A stretch of 64,000 bases of DNA from Loigolactobacillus iwatensis (GTDB lineage Bacteria > Bacillota > Bacilli > Lactobacillales > Lactobacillaceae), in NCBI RefSeq assembly GCF_003950295.1, contig NZ_RHNP01000002.1:1-64000 (forward strand), written 5' to 3'. Of the stretch, positions 16,431-24,142 are shown piece by piece. A program made the position numbers and the translations under genes. The notes below the pieces were generated by a model, which was given only the letters and a program-made list of their open reading frames with translations, had not been told where the DNA came from and did no database searches. How positions within the stretch are numbered: the stretch's first letter is position 1; every line of letters starts with the position of its first letter.

Positions 16431-17267
16431 ATGGCGCTTTCATCATTTTTTGGCAATAATCACCATAAAGCCGAAGTTACCAATAAAGTTGTTTTAATCC
16501 CAACTGCACAAATTATCCCTAATCGATTTCAACCACGTCAAGTTTTCAACGCCGCTAAAATTTCTGAATTGGCGGACACAATTCGACAACATGGATTACT
16601 GCAACCGATTGTTTTACGTAAATATCACCAAGATCACTATGAAATTGTCGCCGGTGAACGCCGTTTTCGGGCAATTACTGAATTAGGCTGGGAAAAAGTG
16701 TCGGCAATTGTTACGCCCCTTGACGATCAAGAGACTGCATCAATGGCCCTGATTGAAAATTTACAACGGGAAGAATTAACGGTTATTGAAGAGGCGCGGG
16801 CTTACCAAAAGCTAATGACGTTGAATGAGCTCACCCAGGAAGCGCTGGCAAGGCGAATCGGTAAGAGTCAATCGTTTGTAGCAAATAAATTACGTTTGTT
16901 AAAATTGGCACAGCCAGTTCAAGATGCGCTGTTAGCGCAAGAAATAACTGAACGACACGGTCGTAGTTTGTTATCCTTGAATACAAGGTTTCAAATAAAA
17001 ATGCTAGCTAAAATTAAAACTGAACACTTAACTGTTAAGCAAACGGATGAATTGATCAAAAACGTTTTACAGACGGCAAAATTACCTAAACAAACTGGTA
17101 GTACAAAACAAGCAAAGAAGCCGCTGACTAAGCGACAAACTAAGTCTGCGATTGCAGCAATTAAACGATCCTTACAGTATTATCAGGATGCTGGGATGGC
17201 CGTTAAAGAAAATGAAGAGAATTTGGCGGATGTGTACCGAATTACAATTGAGTTGCCAAAAAAATAG
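16431..17267 (+). CDS. noc: Nucleoid occlusion protein Noc (ParB-like)
   Basis: 278 residues. The ParB/Sulfiredoxin CTP-binding domain contains the VAGERRFRAI motif, and the helix-turn-helix reads LTQEALARRIGKSQSFVANKLRLLKL. The extreme N-terminus MALSSFFG resembles the short amphipathic membrane-targeting helix of Bacillus Noc, which distinguishes it from ParB. A second ParB-type gene follows, fitting the usual noc-parA-parB order. It should bind Noc-type sites and prevent division over the nucleoid. ATG with a GAAGGAGTATTA ribosome binding site. Confidence 0.9.
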   Translation: MALSSFFGNNHHKAEVTNKVVLIPTAQIIPNRFQPRQVFNAAKISELADTIRQHGLLQPIVLRKYHQDHYEIVAGERRFRAITELGWEKVSAIVTPLDDQETASMALIENLQREELTVIEEARAYQKLMTLNELTQEALARRIGKSQSFVANKLRLLKLAQPVQDALLAQEITERHGRSLLSLNTRFQIKMLAKIKTEHLTVKQTDELIKNVLQTAKLPKQTGSTKQAKKPLTKRQTKSAIAAIKRSLQYYQDAGMAVKENEENLADVYRITIELPKK

Positions 17268-17289
17268 TTGAAAGAGGTGAGGACCACTC

Positions 17290-18057
17290 ATGACACAAAT
17301 TATTGCTGTAGCGAACCAAAAGGGTGGTGTTGGTAAAACAACTACCACAATTAATTTAGGCGCTTGCTTGGCAGATTTGGGGCAGAAAGTTTTACTAATT
17401 GACACTGATGCTCAAGGAAACGCCACAAGTGGGGTTGGAATTGAGAAGGGCACAATTGATAAGGACATTTATGATGTCCTAATTGATGAGTATCCATTGG
17501 CAAAGGTTATTCAAACAACCCAACGTGAAAATTTAGATATTGTGCCCGCAACGATTCAGTTGGCTGGAGCAGAAATTGAATTAACAACGCGAATGGCCCG
17601 GGAATCACGCTTGAAAACAAGCCTTAAGGCAATTGAAGGACAGTATGATTTCATTTTAATCGATTGTCCACCGTCGTTAGGTAATTTAACGATTAATGCC
17701 TTTACGGCCAGTCATTCGATTTTAATCCCCGTACAAAGTGAGTATTACGCATTGGAGGGGCTAAGCCAACTTTTAAACACGATTCACTTAGTTCAAAAAC
17801 ATTTCAATCCCCAACTCAAAATTGAAGGTGTCTTGTTAACGATGTATGATGCACGAACTAATTTAGGTGCCGAGGTGGTGGCCGAAGTTCGCAAATATTT
17901 CCCGGAAAATGTTTACCAAACCATTATTCCGCGTAATGTTCGGCTATCGGAGGCGCCTAGTCACGGGTTACCAATCATTGATTATGACCCTCGCTCAAAG
18001 GGTGCAGAAGTCTACCAAAAATTGGCAAAGGAAGTGCTAACAGCCAATGGCAAATAA
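17290..18057 (+). CDS. parA: Chromosome partitioning ATPase ParA (Soj)
   Basis: 255 residues, deviant Walker-type P-loop ATPase. The motif is VANQKGGVGKTTTTINLGA (signature Lys early in the loop), Walker A' is LLIDTDAQGNAT and Walker B is FILIDCPPSLG. It works with ParB for origin segregation and can regulate DnaA. The gene is 22 bp after noc, overlaps parB by 11 bp and has an AGAGGTGAGG ribosome binding site. Confidence 0.96.
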   Translation: MTQIIAVANQKGGVGKTTTTINLGACLADLGQKVLLIDTDAQGNATSGVGIEKGTIDKDIYDVLIDEYPLAKVIQTTQRENLDIVPATIQLAGAEIELTTRMARESRLKTSLKAIEGQYDFILIDCPPSLGNLTINAFTASHSILIPVQSEYYALEGLSQLLNTIHLVQKHFNPQLKIEGVLLTMYDARTNLGAEVVAEVRKYFPENVYQTIIPRNVRLSEAPSHGLPIIDYDPRSKGAEVYQKLAKEVLTANGK

Positions 18058-18916
18058 ACAACATAAAAGTCTGGGTCGGGGAATGGACGCATTATTCGCG
18101 GATATTGATAATTTTGACGAAAAAAAGGCAACTGAAACGGTTGTTGAAATAGCGTTGCTGGATATCCGTCCCAATCCTTATCAACCCCGAAAAATGTTTG
18201 ATCAAACTGCGTTAAATGAACTAGCAGATTCAATAAAGAAAAATGGCGTTTTTCAACCAATTATTGTACGCCAAAGTATTAATGGGTACGAAATCATTGC
18301 CGGTGAACGGCGTTTTCGTGCCTCTAAGTTAGCCAATAAAACGATGATCCCGGCGATTGTGCGTGAAGCTGACGAGACCCTTATGTTAGAGGTTGCCGTT
18401 TTAGAGAATTTACAGCGGGAAGACTTAACACCAATCGAAGAAGCTGAGGCCTACGCAACTTTGATGAAAAAATTAAAGCTGACGCAAGCCCAAGTTGCCG
18501 CTCGTTTGGGTAAAAGTCGACCGTATATTGCTAATTATTTACGTTTGCAAACTCTGCCAACGGAAGTCAAACTGTTACTTCAAGACCAAAAACTGTCAAT
18601 GGGCCAGGCGCGAACGTTACTTGGATTACATGATAAGCATAAAATGGTAGCATTAGCTAAACGCACAGTAAAAGAAAGTTTGACTGTCCGCCAATTAGAG
18701 AAAATCGTAAACGAACTCAACGCCGAAAGGCCGGCAGCAAAGGTGGCACCAGAAAAATCACCTTACCTGCGAGTTAGCGAAACACGATTGCAGGATAAGT
18801 TTGGCACAAAAGTTAATATTGCAGCTCACGGTGAAAAAGGTAAAATTGAGATTGGTTATCTATCGACTGACGACCTTAATCGAATCTTAGAAATATTAGG
18901 TGTTATCGACGATTAA
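18047..18916 (+). CDS. parB: Chromosome partitioning protein ParB (Spo0J)
   Basis: 289 residues. It begins KSLGRGMDALFADI, the typical Spo0J N-terminus that stimulates ParA. The ParB CTPase domain has IIAGERRFRASKLA and ENLQREDLTPIEEAEAY; the helix-turn-helix is LTQAQVAARLGKSRPYIANYLRL, followed by a C-terminal dimerisation domain. It binds parS and loads condensin. Overlap with parA suggests translational coupling. Confidence 0.96.
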   Translation: MANKQHKSLGRGMDALFADIDNFDEKKATETVVEIALLDIRPNPYQPRKMFDQTALNELADSIKKNGVFQPIIVRQSINGYEIIAGERRFRASKLANKTMIPAIVREADETLMLEVAVLENLQREDLTPIEEAEAYATLMKKLKLTQAQVAARLGKSRPYIANYLRLQTLPTEVKLLLQDQKLSMGQARTLLGLHDKHKMVALAKRTVKESLTVRQLEKIVNELNAERPAAKVAPEKSPYLRVSETRLQDKFGTKVNIAAHGEKGKIEIGYLSTDDLNRILEILGVIDD

Positions 18917-18941
18917 ATTTAACCATTGAGGAGGTCGTTTA

Positions 18942-19130
18942 ATGTTTGATTTAAATGACATTGTGGAAATGAAAAAGCCCCATGCGTGCGGGACAAATCG
19001 CTGGGAAATTATTCGAATGGGCGCCGATATTAAGATTCAATGTACGGGCTGTCAACACATTGTGCTCATGTCGCGTCGTGATTTTACCAAAAAAATGAAA
19101 AAAGTTTTAGAAAAAGCACCTAAAGATTAA
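18942..19130 (+). CDS. DUF951 family protein
   Basis: 62 residues of the DUF951 family, which typically lies between parB and ychF in lactobacilli and streptococci. Cysteines at CGTNRWEI and CTGC suggest a small metal- or nucleic-acid-binding fold (KIQCTGCQHIVLMSRRDF). Function unknown. Good ribosome binding site (GAGGAGGTCG), 25 bp after parB. Confidence 0.9.
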   Translation: MFDLNDIVEMKKPHACGTNRWEIIRMGADIKIQCTGCQHIVLMSRRDFTKKMKKVLEKAPKD

Positions 19131-19249
19131 AATGTTTTACGCGTCAATGGCAGTAACGTCTTGATTTTCAGACAGCCACGTTGCACCTTTCTACGTGGTT
19201 TGATGATTATTTTTAAATTAGAAAAATTAAAGAAGAGAGTGACATAAAA

Positions 19250-20350
19250 ATGGCTTTAACAGCAGGTATCGTTGGGCTACCCAACGTTGGTAAGTCAACA
19301 TTATTTAACGCAATTACAAAGGCCGGTGCCGAAATGGCAAATTATCCATTTGCGACAATCGACCCTAACGTCGGCATGGTAGAAGTTCCTGACAAACGAT
19401 TGGATCGAATTCAAGAAATTATTCCGGCCAAGAAAGTTGTACCAACTACTTTTGAATTTACGGATATCGCCGGAATCGTGAAGGGTGCAAGTAAAGGTGA
19501 AGGACTTGGGAATAAGTTCTTAGAGAATATTCGCCGCGTAGATGCGATCGTGCACGTTGTTCGGGCATTTGATGACGACAATATTACCTCAGTTACGGGA
19601 ACGGTTGATCCGCTGGATGATATTGATACAATTAACTTGGAACTTGGGCTAGCCGATTTAGATAGCGTTAATAAACGATTAGTCAAAGTTGAGCGCGATG
19701 CTAAGTCCCGTGACAAGGACATACTCGCTGAGTTGGCCGTTTTACAAAAAATTAAACCAGTACTTGAAAATGGTGATTCAGTTCGTTCGATTGAGTTTGA
19801 TGAAGATGAGCAAAAAATTGTCAAAGGGTTATTTTTATTAACTGCCAAGCCAGTTTTATACGTTGCTAATATTGCTGAAGATGATATGGCGGCGCCGGAA
19901 GAATCAAAGTACGTTAAACAAATTGAGGATTATGCCAAAAAAGAAGGTGCCGAAACAATTGGTGTTTCAGCGAAAACCGAAGAAGAAATTGCAGAATTAG
20001 ATGACGCTGACAAAGCAGATTTTCTTGAAGCAGAAGGTGTTGAGGAGTCTGGGCTAGATCGTTTAATCCGTGCTTCTTATCATTTATTAGGCCTAGGGAC
20101 CTTCTTTACTGCTGGTGGCAAAGAAACTCGGGCTTGGACGTTTAAGCGCGGTATCAAAGCGCCTCAAGCAGCAGGTATTATTCATTCTGACTTTGAACGT
20201 GGCTTTATTCGTGCGGAAACCTTCTCATTTAGTGATTTAGATGAATTAGGTAGTATGGCGGCAGTCCGTGAAGCCGGCAAATTACGGCTTGAAGGAAAAG
20301 ATTACGTTGTGCAGGATGGCGATATTATTGAATTCCGCTTTAATGTCTAA
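19250..20350 (+). CDS. ychF: Redox-regulated ATPase YchF (OLA1 family)
   Basis: 366 residues. P-loop GLPNVGKSTLFNAI, switch segments NYPFATIDPNVG and FTDIAGIVKGASKGEGLGNKFL, and a C-terminal TGS domain (FTAGGKETRAWTFKRGIKAPQAAGIIHSD shows its start). YchF binds ribosomes and prefers ATP over GTP in this family. Its place after parB-DUF951 is conserved in this group of bacteria. Confidence 0.96.
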   Translation: MALTAGIVGLPNVGKSTLFNAITKAGAEMANYPFATIDPNVGMVEVPDKRLDRIQEIIPAKKVVPTTFEFTDIAGIVKGASKGEGLGNKFLENIRRVDAIVHVVRAFDDDNITSVTGTVDPLDDIDTINLELGLADLDSVNKRLVKVERDAKSRDKDILAELAVLQKIKPVLENGDSVRSIEFDEDEQKIVKGLFLLTAKPVLYVANIAEDDMAAPEESKYVKQIEDYAKKEGAETIGVSAKTEEEIAELDDADKADFLEAEGVEESGLDRLIRASYHLLGLGTFFTAGGKETRAWTFKRGIKAPQAAGIIHSDFERGFIRAETFSFSDLDELGSMAAVREAGKLRLEGKDYVVQDGDIIEFRFNV

Positions 20351-20564
20351 TTGGAAAGCGGCGCAAAGTACGGTTGCACTAAATTAGCTAGGAGAAATAC
20401 AGTAAAAGTAATTTTAAAACATGATTTTGGCTAAACGTAAAGGGCCATTTTAAGCACGTCTGATCTAATTTAAAGACTGTCTTTATAAAAATAGCATCGG
20501 AATACTTTCTGATAAAATAAATTTCTGCGGCCGAAATAATCATCAAAAATAGGAGCGTGACAAC

Positions 20565-21278
20565 GTGAGCGAAGAAGATGAATCAAAGCGTAATGAAGGT
20601 GTACAAAAGCATGACAAGCCGACACCAAAAACGCCAACTGAAATGGTTGATCGTTTAACCAAACGGAATGCGGAATACATGTTTCGTTTGAAAAAGGCGT
20701 TGGCAGAGACAAAATTATCTGCGGAACGACAGACGCAAGCATACAGTGAAATGTTACCCCAGCTAATTGAAGGTCAAAAAAAGGGCCAAACAGCGCGGCA
20801 ACAATTTGGTACGGTGACTGAACGTGTACAAGCGATTGTTGATGGTCCCAAAAAGGGCCGCGAAGCCAATACTAATCGTTGGTTAGTGATGCTGGACAAC
20901 ACACTGATGATTTTCATGATTTTTACGTTAATGTATGGGATCACCGGAATGCTTTCAAAACAGCCACAAAAAGAAGCAGCGATGGGTATCTTATCTCTAG
21001 TAATTGTTTCGCTTGCGGCTGGCTTTGGTTCCGAAGAATTAATGCGATTAATCGGACCACGTGATAAAAAGAAAAAGCGCATGGCTTGGTGGAAGTTGTT
21101 ATTAATGGGCGTTGGTGGCTTTATTGTTTTGATGTTAGTTTATATAGTAACATCAATGATTCCAGGTCCGCTCAATGCCGTTTTACCAGGTGTTGTTTAC
21201 TTAGTACTTGGTGCCGTAACTTTTGTGGTACGCTTGTACTTGAAACGCCGGTTTAATATTCAAGGAACGATGTTTTAA
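20565..21278 (+). CDS. DUF1129 family membrane protein
   Basis: 237 residues. A charged cytoplasmic N-terminal half (about 1-105, helical, rich in Lys/Glu/Gln) is followed by four hydrophobic segments near 107-125, 137-153, 172-192 and 200-220. This layout and the neighbourhood after ychF match DUF1129. No enzymatic motif is seen. GTG start with AGGAG about 8 bp upstream; a strong terminator follows. Confidence 0.85.
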   Translation: MSEEDESKRNEGVQKHDKPTPKTPTEMVDRLTKRNAEYMFRLKKALAETKLSAERQTQAYSEMLPQLIEGQKKGQTARQQFGTVTERVQAIVDGPKKGREANTNRWLVMLDNTLMIFMIFTLMYGITGMLSKQPQKEAAMGILSLVIVSLAAGFGSEELMRLIGPRDKKKKRMAWWKLLLMGVGGFIVLMLVYIVTSMIPGPLNAVLPGVVYLVLGAVTFVVRLYLKRRFNIQGTMF

Positions 21279-21306
21279 TACTTTTTAAATAAAAGATAGA
21301 AAATGC

Positions 21307-21350
21307 AAAAGGTGGCAGGACAAAATTCGATTTTGTCCTGCCACCTTTTT
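21307..21350. terminator. Strong bidirectional terminator
   Basis: AAAAGGTGGCAGGACAAAA pairs perfectly with TTTTGTCCTGCCACCTTTT around a short loop (21307-21350), with an A-tract and a T-tract. It serves the DUF1129 gene and the convergent deoC. Confidence 0.9.
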
Positions 21351-21394
21351 ATTAGCCTCAAATATTTTTATTGATAACCAGACGTTACTGCCTT

Positions 21395-22117
21395 TTAGTT
21401 ATCCTGTGGTACTTGGATGGTAGTCAGGTGATCTAACGTCATCCGTTGTTTAAGCGCATCGATAATTTTTATGCCTGAGCTAGTGCCAATTCGTTCAGCG
21501 CCCGCTGCCAACATAGCCAAAAAATCATCGGAGTTGCGAATGCCACCAGCGGCCTTGACCTTGACGTGTTCGCCAACAGTCTGTTTCATTAACCGAACGT
21601 CGGCCAAATTAGCGCCGCTTGGGCCGAATCCAGTTGCTGTTTTAATAAAATCAGGTTGAACATCACGGGCAATTTCGGCCATTTTTTGAATTTCGGCCTT
21701 CGTTAGGTAAGAATTTTCAAAAATCACTTTACACAAAACATTCTGCGAGTGGCAGGCAGTGACAATTGTCTGCATTTCTTTTTCAAGGTAGGCGTAATTT
21801 TTGTTTCTTAATTCAGTAATGTTAATGACATAGTCAATTTCGTCAGCACCGTTTTCAATAGCATCTTTAGTTTCAAAAAGTTTTGCGGCAATTGTTGTTT
21901 GGCCAAAGGGAAAACTAATTGCGGCACCAGTATGGATATCAGTACCTTGTAACAGATTGGCGCAAAATTTAGTTTGAACTTGGTTGATTGCCACCATTTT
22001 GAAATGGTACTGGCGAGCTTCAGCGCAAAGCTTTCCCATATCACTGGGCGTTGCATCAGCGTGTAGATTAGTGTGGTCAATGAATCGGGCAAATTGATCA
22101 AGTGTATATTCTGACAT
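21395..22117 (-). CDS. deoC: Deoxyribose-phosphate aldolase DeoC
   Basis: 240 residues, class I aldolase that splits 2-deoxyribose 5-phosphate into acetaldehyde and glyceraldehyde 3-phosphate. [35 protein letters not shown] (Schiff-base lysine in KTATGF) and [12 protein letters not shown] are diagnostic. It stands alone, not with deoB/pdp genes. A promoter with an overlapping cre-like box lies upstream, suggesting catabolite repression. Ribosome binding site TTGGAGG. Confidence 0.95.
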   Translation of the reverse strand: MSEYTLDQFARFIDHTNLHADATPSDMGKLCAEARQYHFKMVAINQVQTKFCANLLQGTDIHTGAAISFPFGQTTIAAKLFETKDAIENGADEIDYVINITELRNKNYAYLEKEMQTIVTACHSQNVLCKVIFENSYLTKAEIQKMAEIARDVQPDFIKTATGFGPSGANLADVRLMKQTVGEHVKVKAAGGIRNSDDFLAMLAAGAERIGTSSGIKIIDALKQRMTLDHLTTIQVPQDN

Positions 22118-22147
22118 AGTAAACCTCCAATTTAGTGTATATGAAAA

Positions 22148-22176
22148 CCATAACCTTTCTAAGCAAGCGCTGTCAA
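22148..22176 (-). promoter_or_regulatory. deoC promoter with overlapping cre-like site
   Basis: On the minus strand TTGACA (22171-22176), a 17-bp spacer and TTATGG (22148-22153). TGACAGCGCTTGCT (22162-22175) overlaps the -35 and fits the CcpA cre pattern around its AGCGCT core. Confidence 0.45.
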
Positions 22177-22345
22177 ATTAATATCTAGATGGCGGCCGAG
22201 CATGTTTGGCGGGTCATTACCGCAAGCGTACTTAGGCAAACTTAGTCGATAAAATTAGCAAAAGTAATTTTCCAAGGACTCCCTGAGTTAGTTTCTAAAA
22301 GGCTCACTGGTATTTTAAGCAGTATTCAAAACTAAATGTATTTGC

Positions 22346-22418
22346 TATACTTAAACGACTAATAAATAAATACCACAAAATCAGATGAAACTATCTGATT
22401 CAGGGATACTTAAACGAC
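22346..22418 (+). promoter_or_regulatory. Upstream control region of the MFS efflux gene
   Basis: A TATACT -10 candidate (22346-22351) is followed by a direct repeat ATACTTAAACGAC (22347-22359 and 22406-22418). Between the copies is a perfect 8-bp inverted repeat AATCAGAT / ATCTGATT (22379-22400) around a six-base loop. No good -35 is visible. This region precedes the attenuator leader. Confidence 0.4.
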
Positions 22419-22485
22419 GTAAAATTCAAATAGATCAAGCTTTAAGCGCGTTATCTAGCGCGCTTAAAAGAAGGAGGATACTTAG

Positions 22486-22545
22486 ATGGCTACTATCTTA
22501 TTTTTTGTAAAGATTCGAAAAAATGAATCGGTAAGTACTTACTAG
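22486..22545 (+). CDS. Leader peptide of the MFS translational attenuator (19 aa)
   Basis: MATILFFVKIRKNESVSTY and stop. It has the best ribosome binding site in the area (AAGAAGGAGGATACTTAG before ATG), preceded by a perfect 10-bp hairpin (22441-22450 with 22459-22468). Its 3' codons overlap the first segment of a set of mutually exclusive stems that end by enclosing the ribosome binding site of the next gene. This is the architecture of drug-inducible leader peptides (erm, cat, mef type). Confidence 0.7.
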   Translation: MATILFFVKIRKNESVSTY

Positions 22546-22598
22546 AATCGCCGATTAGACAATGTTTTGATCGGCCATTGATAAAGGAGATCAAAATA
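22512..22598 (+). promoter_or_regulatory. Translational attenuator before the MFS gene
   Basis: Segment 1 AATCGG (22526-22531, in the leader frame) pairs with segment 2 CCGATT (22551-22556). Segment 2 can instead pair as GCCGAT (22550-22555) with segment 3 ATCGGC (22570-22575). Segment 3 overlaps TTTTGATC (22565-22572), which pairs perfectly with GATCAAAA (22589-22596). That stem holds the AAGGAGAT ribosome binding site (22584-22591) in its loop and edge, right before ATG 22598. Ribosome stalling on the leader would mask segment 1, let 2 pair with 3, and free the start site. Confidence 0.7.
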
Positions 22599-23794
22599 TG
22601 AAAGACAACTGGCAACACCGAGCATACCTATTTCTATTTAGCCAAAACATATCATTATTTGGTTCAATGGTGACTGGATTCGCAATTACTTGGTATATTT
22701 CGCTTAAAACTAATTCAGGTATCTGGCTTTCACTAGCAACAGTCTGTACACTTTTACCACAAATTATTGTGGCTCTGATAGGTGGAAGCCTAGCGGATCG
22801 CTATTCACGTAAGTGGTTAATTATATTTTCTGACGGTGGGATTGCTTTGGCAACATTGATTTTACTCATCCTGTTTAGTTTAGGCCAGCAAGCAATGTGG
22901 CTATTATTAGTCTTTGCCGCCATTCGCTCGATTGGCCAAGGATTACAGCAGCCTGCGGTCAGTTCAGCCTACCCGCAACTAGTGCCTCAAAATAACCTCA
23001 CACAAATCAATGGTTTGAATCAAACCTTGATGTCGTTATCAAACTTACTGGCGCCGGTTATTGGGGGCCTAATTCTCGCAAATTTTAATCTAAAGTTTGC
23101 GTTTTTAATCGATATTGTTACGGCCATTATTGAAATTAGTTGCTTATTAAGTCTTCATTTTCCACAATTTATTAAAGTGGAAAATGAACAGCCAACTATT
23201 CGTCAAACACTGTTCGGTGGTCTGCGTTACGTTCGGCAGACAACTGTTTTAAAACATTTGTTATTTATTTATCTGAGCACCTTTTTATTTATGGTGCCAG
23301 TCATGGTTTTAAGTTTACTGCTAATCCAACGTCGTTATGGTGCCAGCGTTACTAATCTAACGTGGCAGGAGGTTGTTTGGGCAAGTGGTTCAATTGTTGG
23401 TGGATTGGCAATCACCAAACAAAAGAAATTCAAAAATAATCAACACGCGTTAACTATCTCGGTTGCTCTTTTTGGCGTCATTATGGCAACTATGGGAATT
23501 ATGCCAAATTTTAGCGGTTATCTATTCTTGGTCTTTGGTTGTGGCTTAGTAATGCCTTATATGATGACCGCACAAACAGTGATTATTCAAAATACAACAG
23601 TCGAACAATGGATGGGACGTATCTTTGCAGTTTTTCAAGTCGCCAGTAACCTGATGATTTTAGTTGGGACGCTCCTGTTTGGCCCACTTGCTGATTATTT
23701 ACCAGTTCAATGGCTATTTATTCTCTGTGGCAGTTTGATGCTATTGTGCGCCTTGATTTATTATCGTCAAGTGACTAAGGTCGTTAAGCTTTAG
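22598..23794 (+). CDS. MFS efflux transporter (Mef-like drug exporter)
   Basis: 398 residues, twelve hydrophobic segments, major facilitator of the MefA/MFS_3 type. GGSLADRYSRKWLIIFSDG is the loop 2-3 motif, and IRSIGQGLQQPAVSSAYPQLVPQNNLTQINGLNQ and WMGRIFAVFQVASNL are characteristic of this branch, which includes macrolide and lipophilic-drug exporters. The substrate is not known. The leader peptide and attenuator directly upstream strongly suggest induction by a ribosome-targeting compound. Confidence 0.85.
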   Translation: MKDNWQHRAYLFLFSQNISLFGSMVTGFAITWYISLKTNSGIWLSLATVCTLLPQIIVALIGGSLADRYSRKWLIIFSDGGIALATLILLILFSLGQQAMWLLLVFAAIRSIGQGLQQPAVSSAYPQLVPQNNLTQINGLNQTLMSLSNLLAPVIGGLILANFNLKFAFLIDIVTAIIEISCLLSLHFPQFIKVENEQPTIRQTLFGGLRYVRQTTVLKHLLFIYLSTFLFMVPVMVLSLLLIQRRYGASVTNLTWQEVVWASGSIVGGLAITKQKKFKNNQHALTISVALFGVIMATMGIMPNFSGYLFLVFGCGLVMPYMMTAQTVIIQNTTVEQWMGRIFAVFQVASNLMILVGTLLFGPLADYLPVQWLFILCGSLMLLCALIYYRQVTKVVKL

Positions 23795-23819
23795 ATTAAA
23801 AAATGATTAAAAATAGTTG

Positions 23820-23848
23820 TTGACAGCTCATTGATATTACATTATTCT
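23820..23848 (+). promoter_or_regulatory. Promoter of the leucine-type attenuator transcript
   Basis: TTGACA (23820-23825), a 17-bp spacer and TATTCT (23843-23848). The predicted transcript starts about 30 nt before the leader peptide start. Confidence 0.75.
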
Positions 23849-23884
23849 ATTATCATTATCTTAATTTGAAAGGAGGTCATCATA

Positions 23885-23974
23885 GTGAATCAATTAAATA
23901 ATCAATTAGTTCAGGTGGCCTCCGTAAATCAAAATACAGCCCTCCTACTCAAAAGCAAGGACCTAACAAAGTAA
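23885..23974 (+). CDS. Leucine-rich attenuator leader peptide (29 aa)
   Basis: GTG start 8 bp after AAAGGAGG. The peptide begins MNQLNNQLVQVAS, continues VNQNTALLLKSK and ends DLTK. Three consecutive leucine codons, CTC CTA CTC (codons 20-22, 23942-23950), use the less common forms. GCCTCC at 23919-23924 can pair with the leader ribosome binding site. It directly precedes a terminator/antiterminator region and then a branched-chain amino acid binding protein. Confidence 0.75.
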   Translation: MNQLNNQLVQVASVNQNTALLLKSKDLTK

Positions 23975-24000
23975 TCTAACCTGTTTAGATGAAAAATGTT

Positions 24001-24074
24001 AAGCCCTTATTCTGCTTTTTAGTAATGAGGGCGCACGACTGTTTACCTCATTCCTAATCGAATGAGGTTTTTTT
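24001..24074 (+). promoter_or_regulatory. Transcription attenuator (terminator/antiterminator)
   Basis: Segment 1 GCCCTTATT (24003-24011) pairs with segment 2 AATGAGGGC (24024-24032). Segment 3 CCTCATT (24046-24052) pairs with segment 4 AATGAGG (24061-24067) to give a terminator with a T-run at 24068-24074. Segments 2 and 3 are also perfectly complementary over 7 bp, giving an antiterminator. In addition GCCCTC in the leader (Ala19-Leu20 codons, 23939-23944) can pair with GAGGGC of segment 2, coupling ribosome position to the fold. Confidence 0.75.
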
Positions 24075-24142
24075 ATTAGAAAAATGAGGGGGATAGCAAT
24101 TACCGACTAGTTATAACAAAGAATTTAAAAGGGAGATTGATT

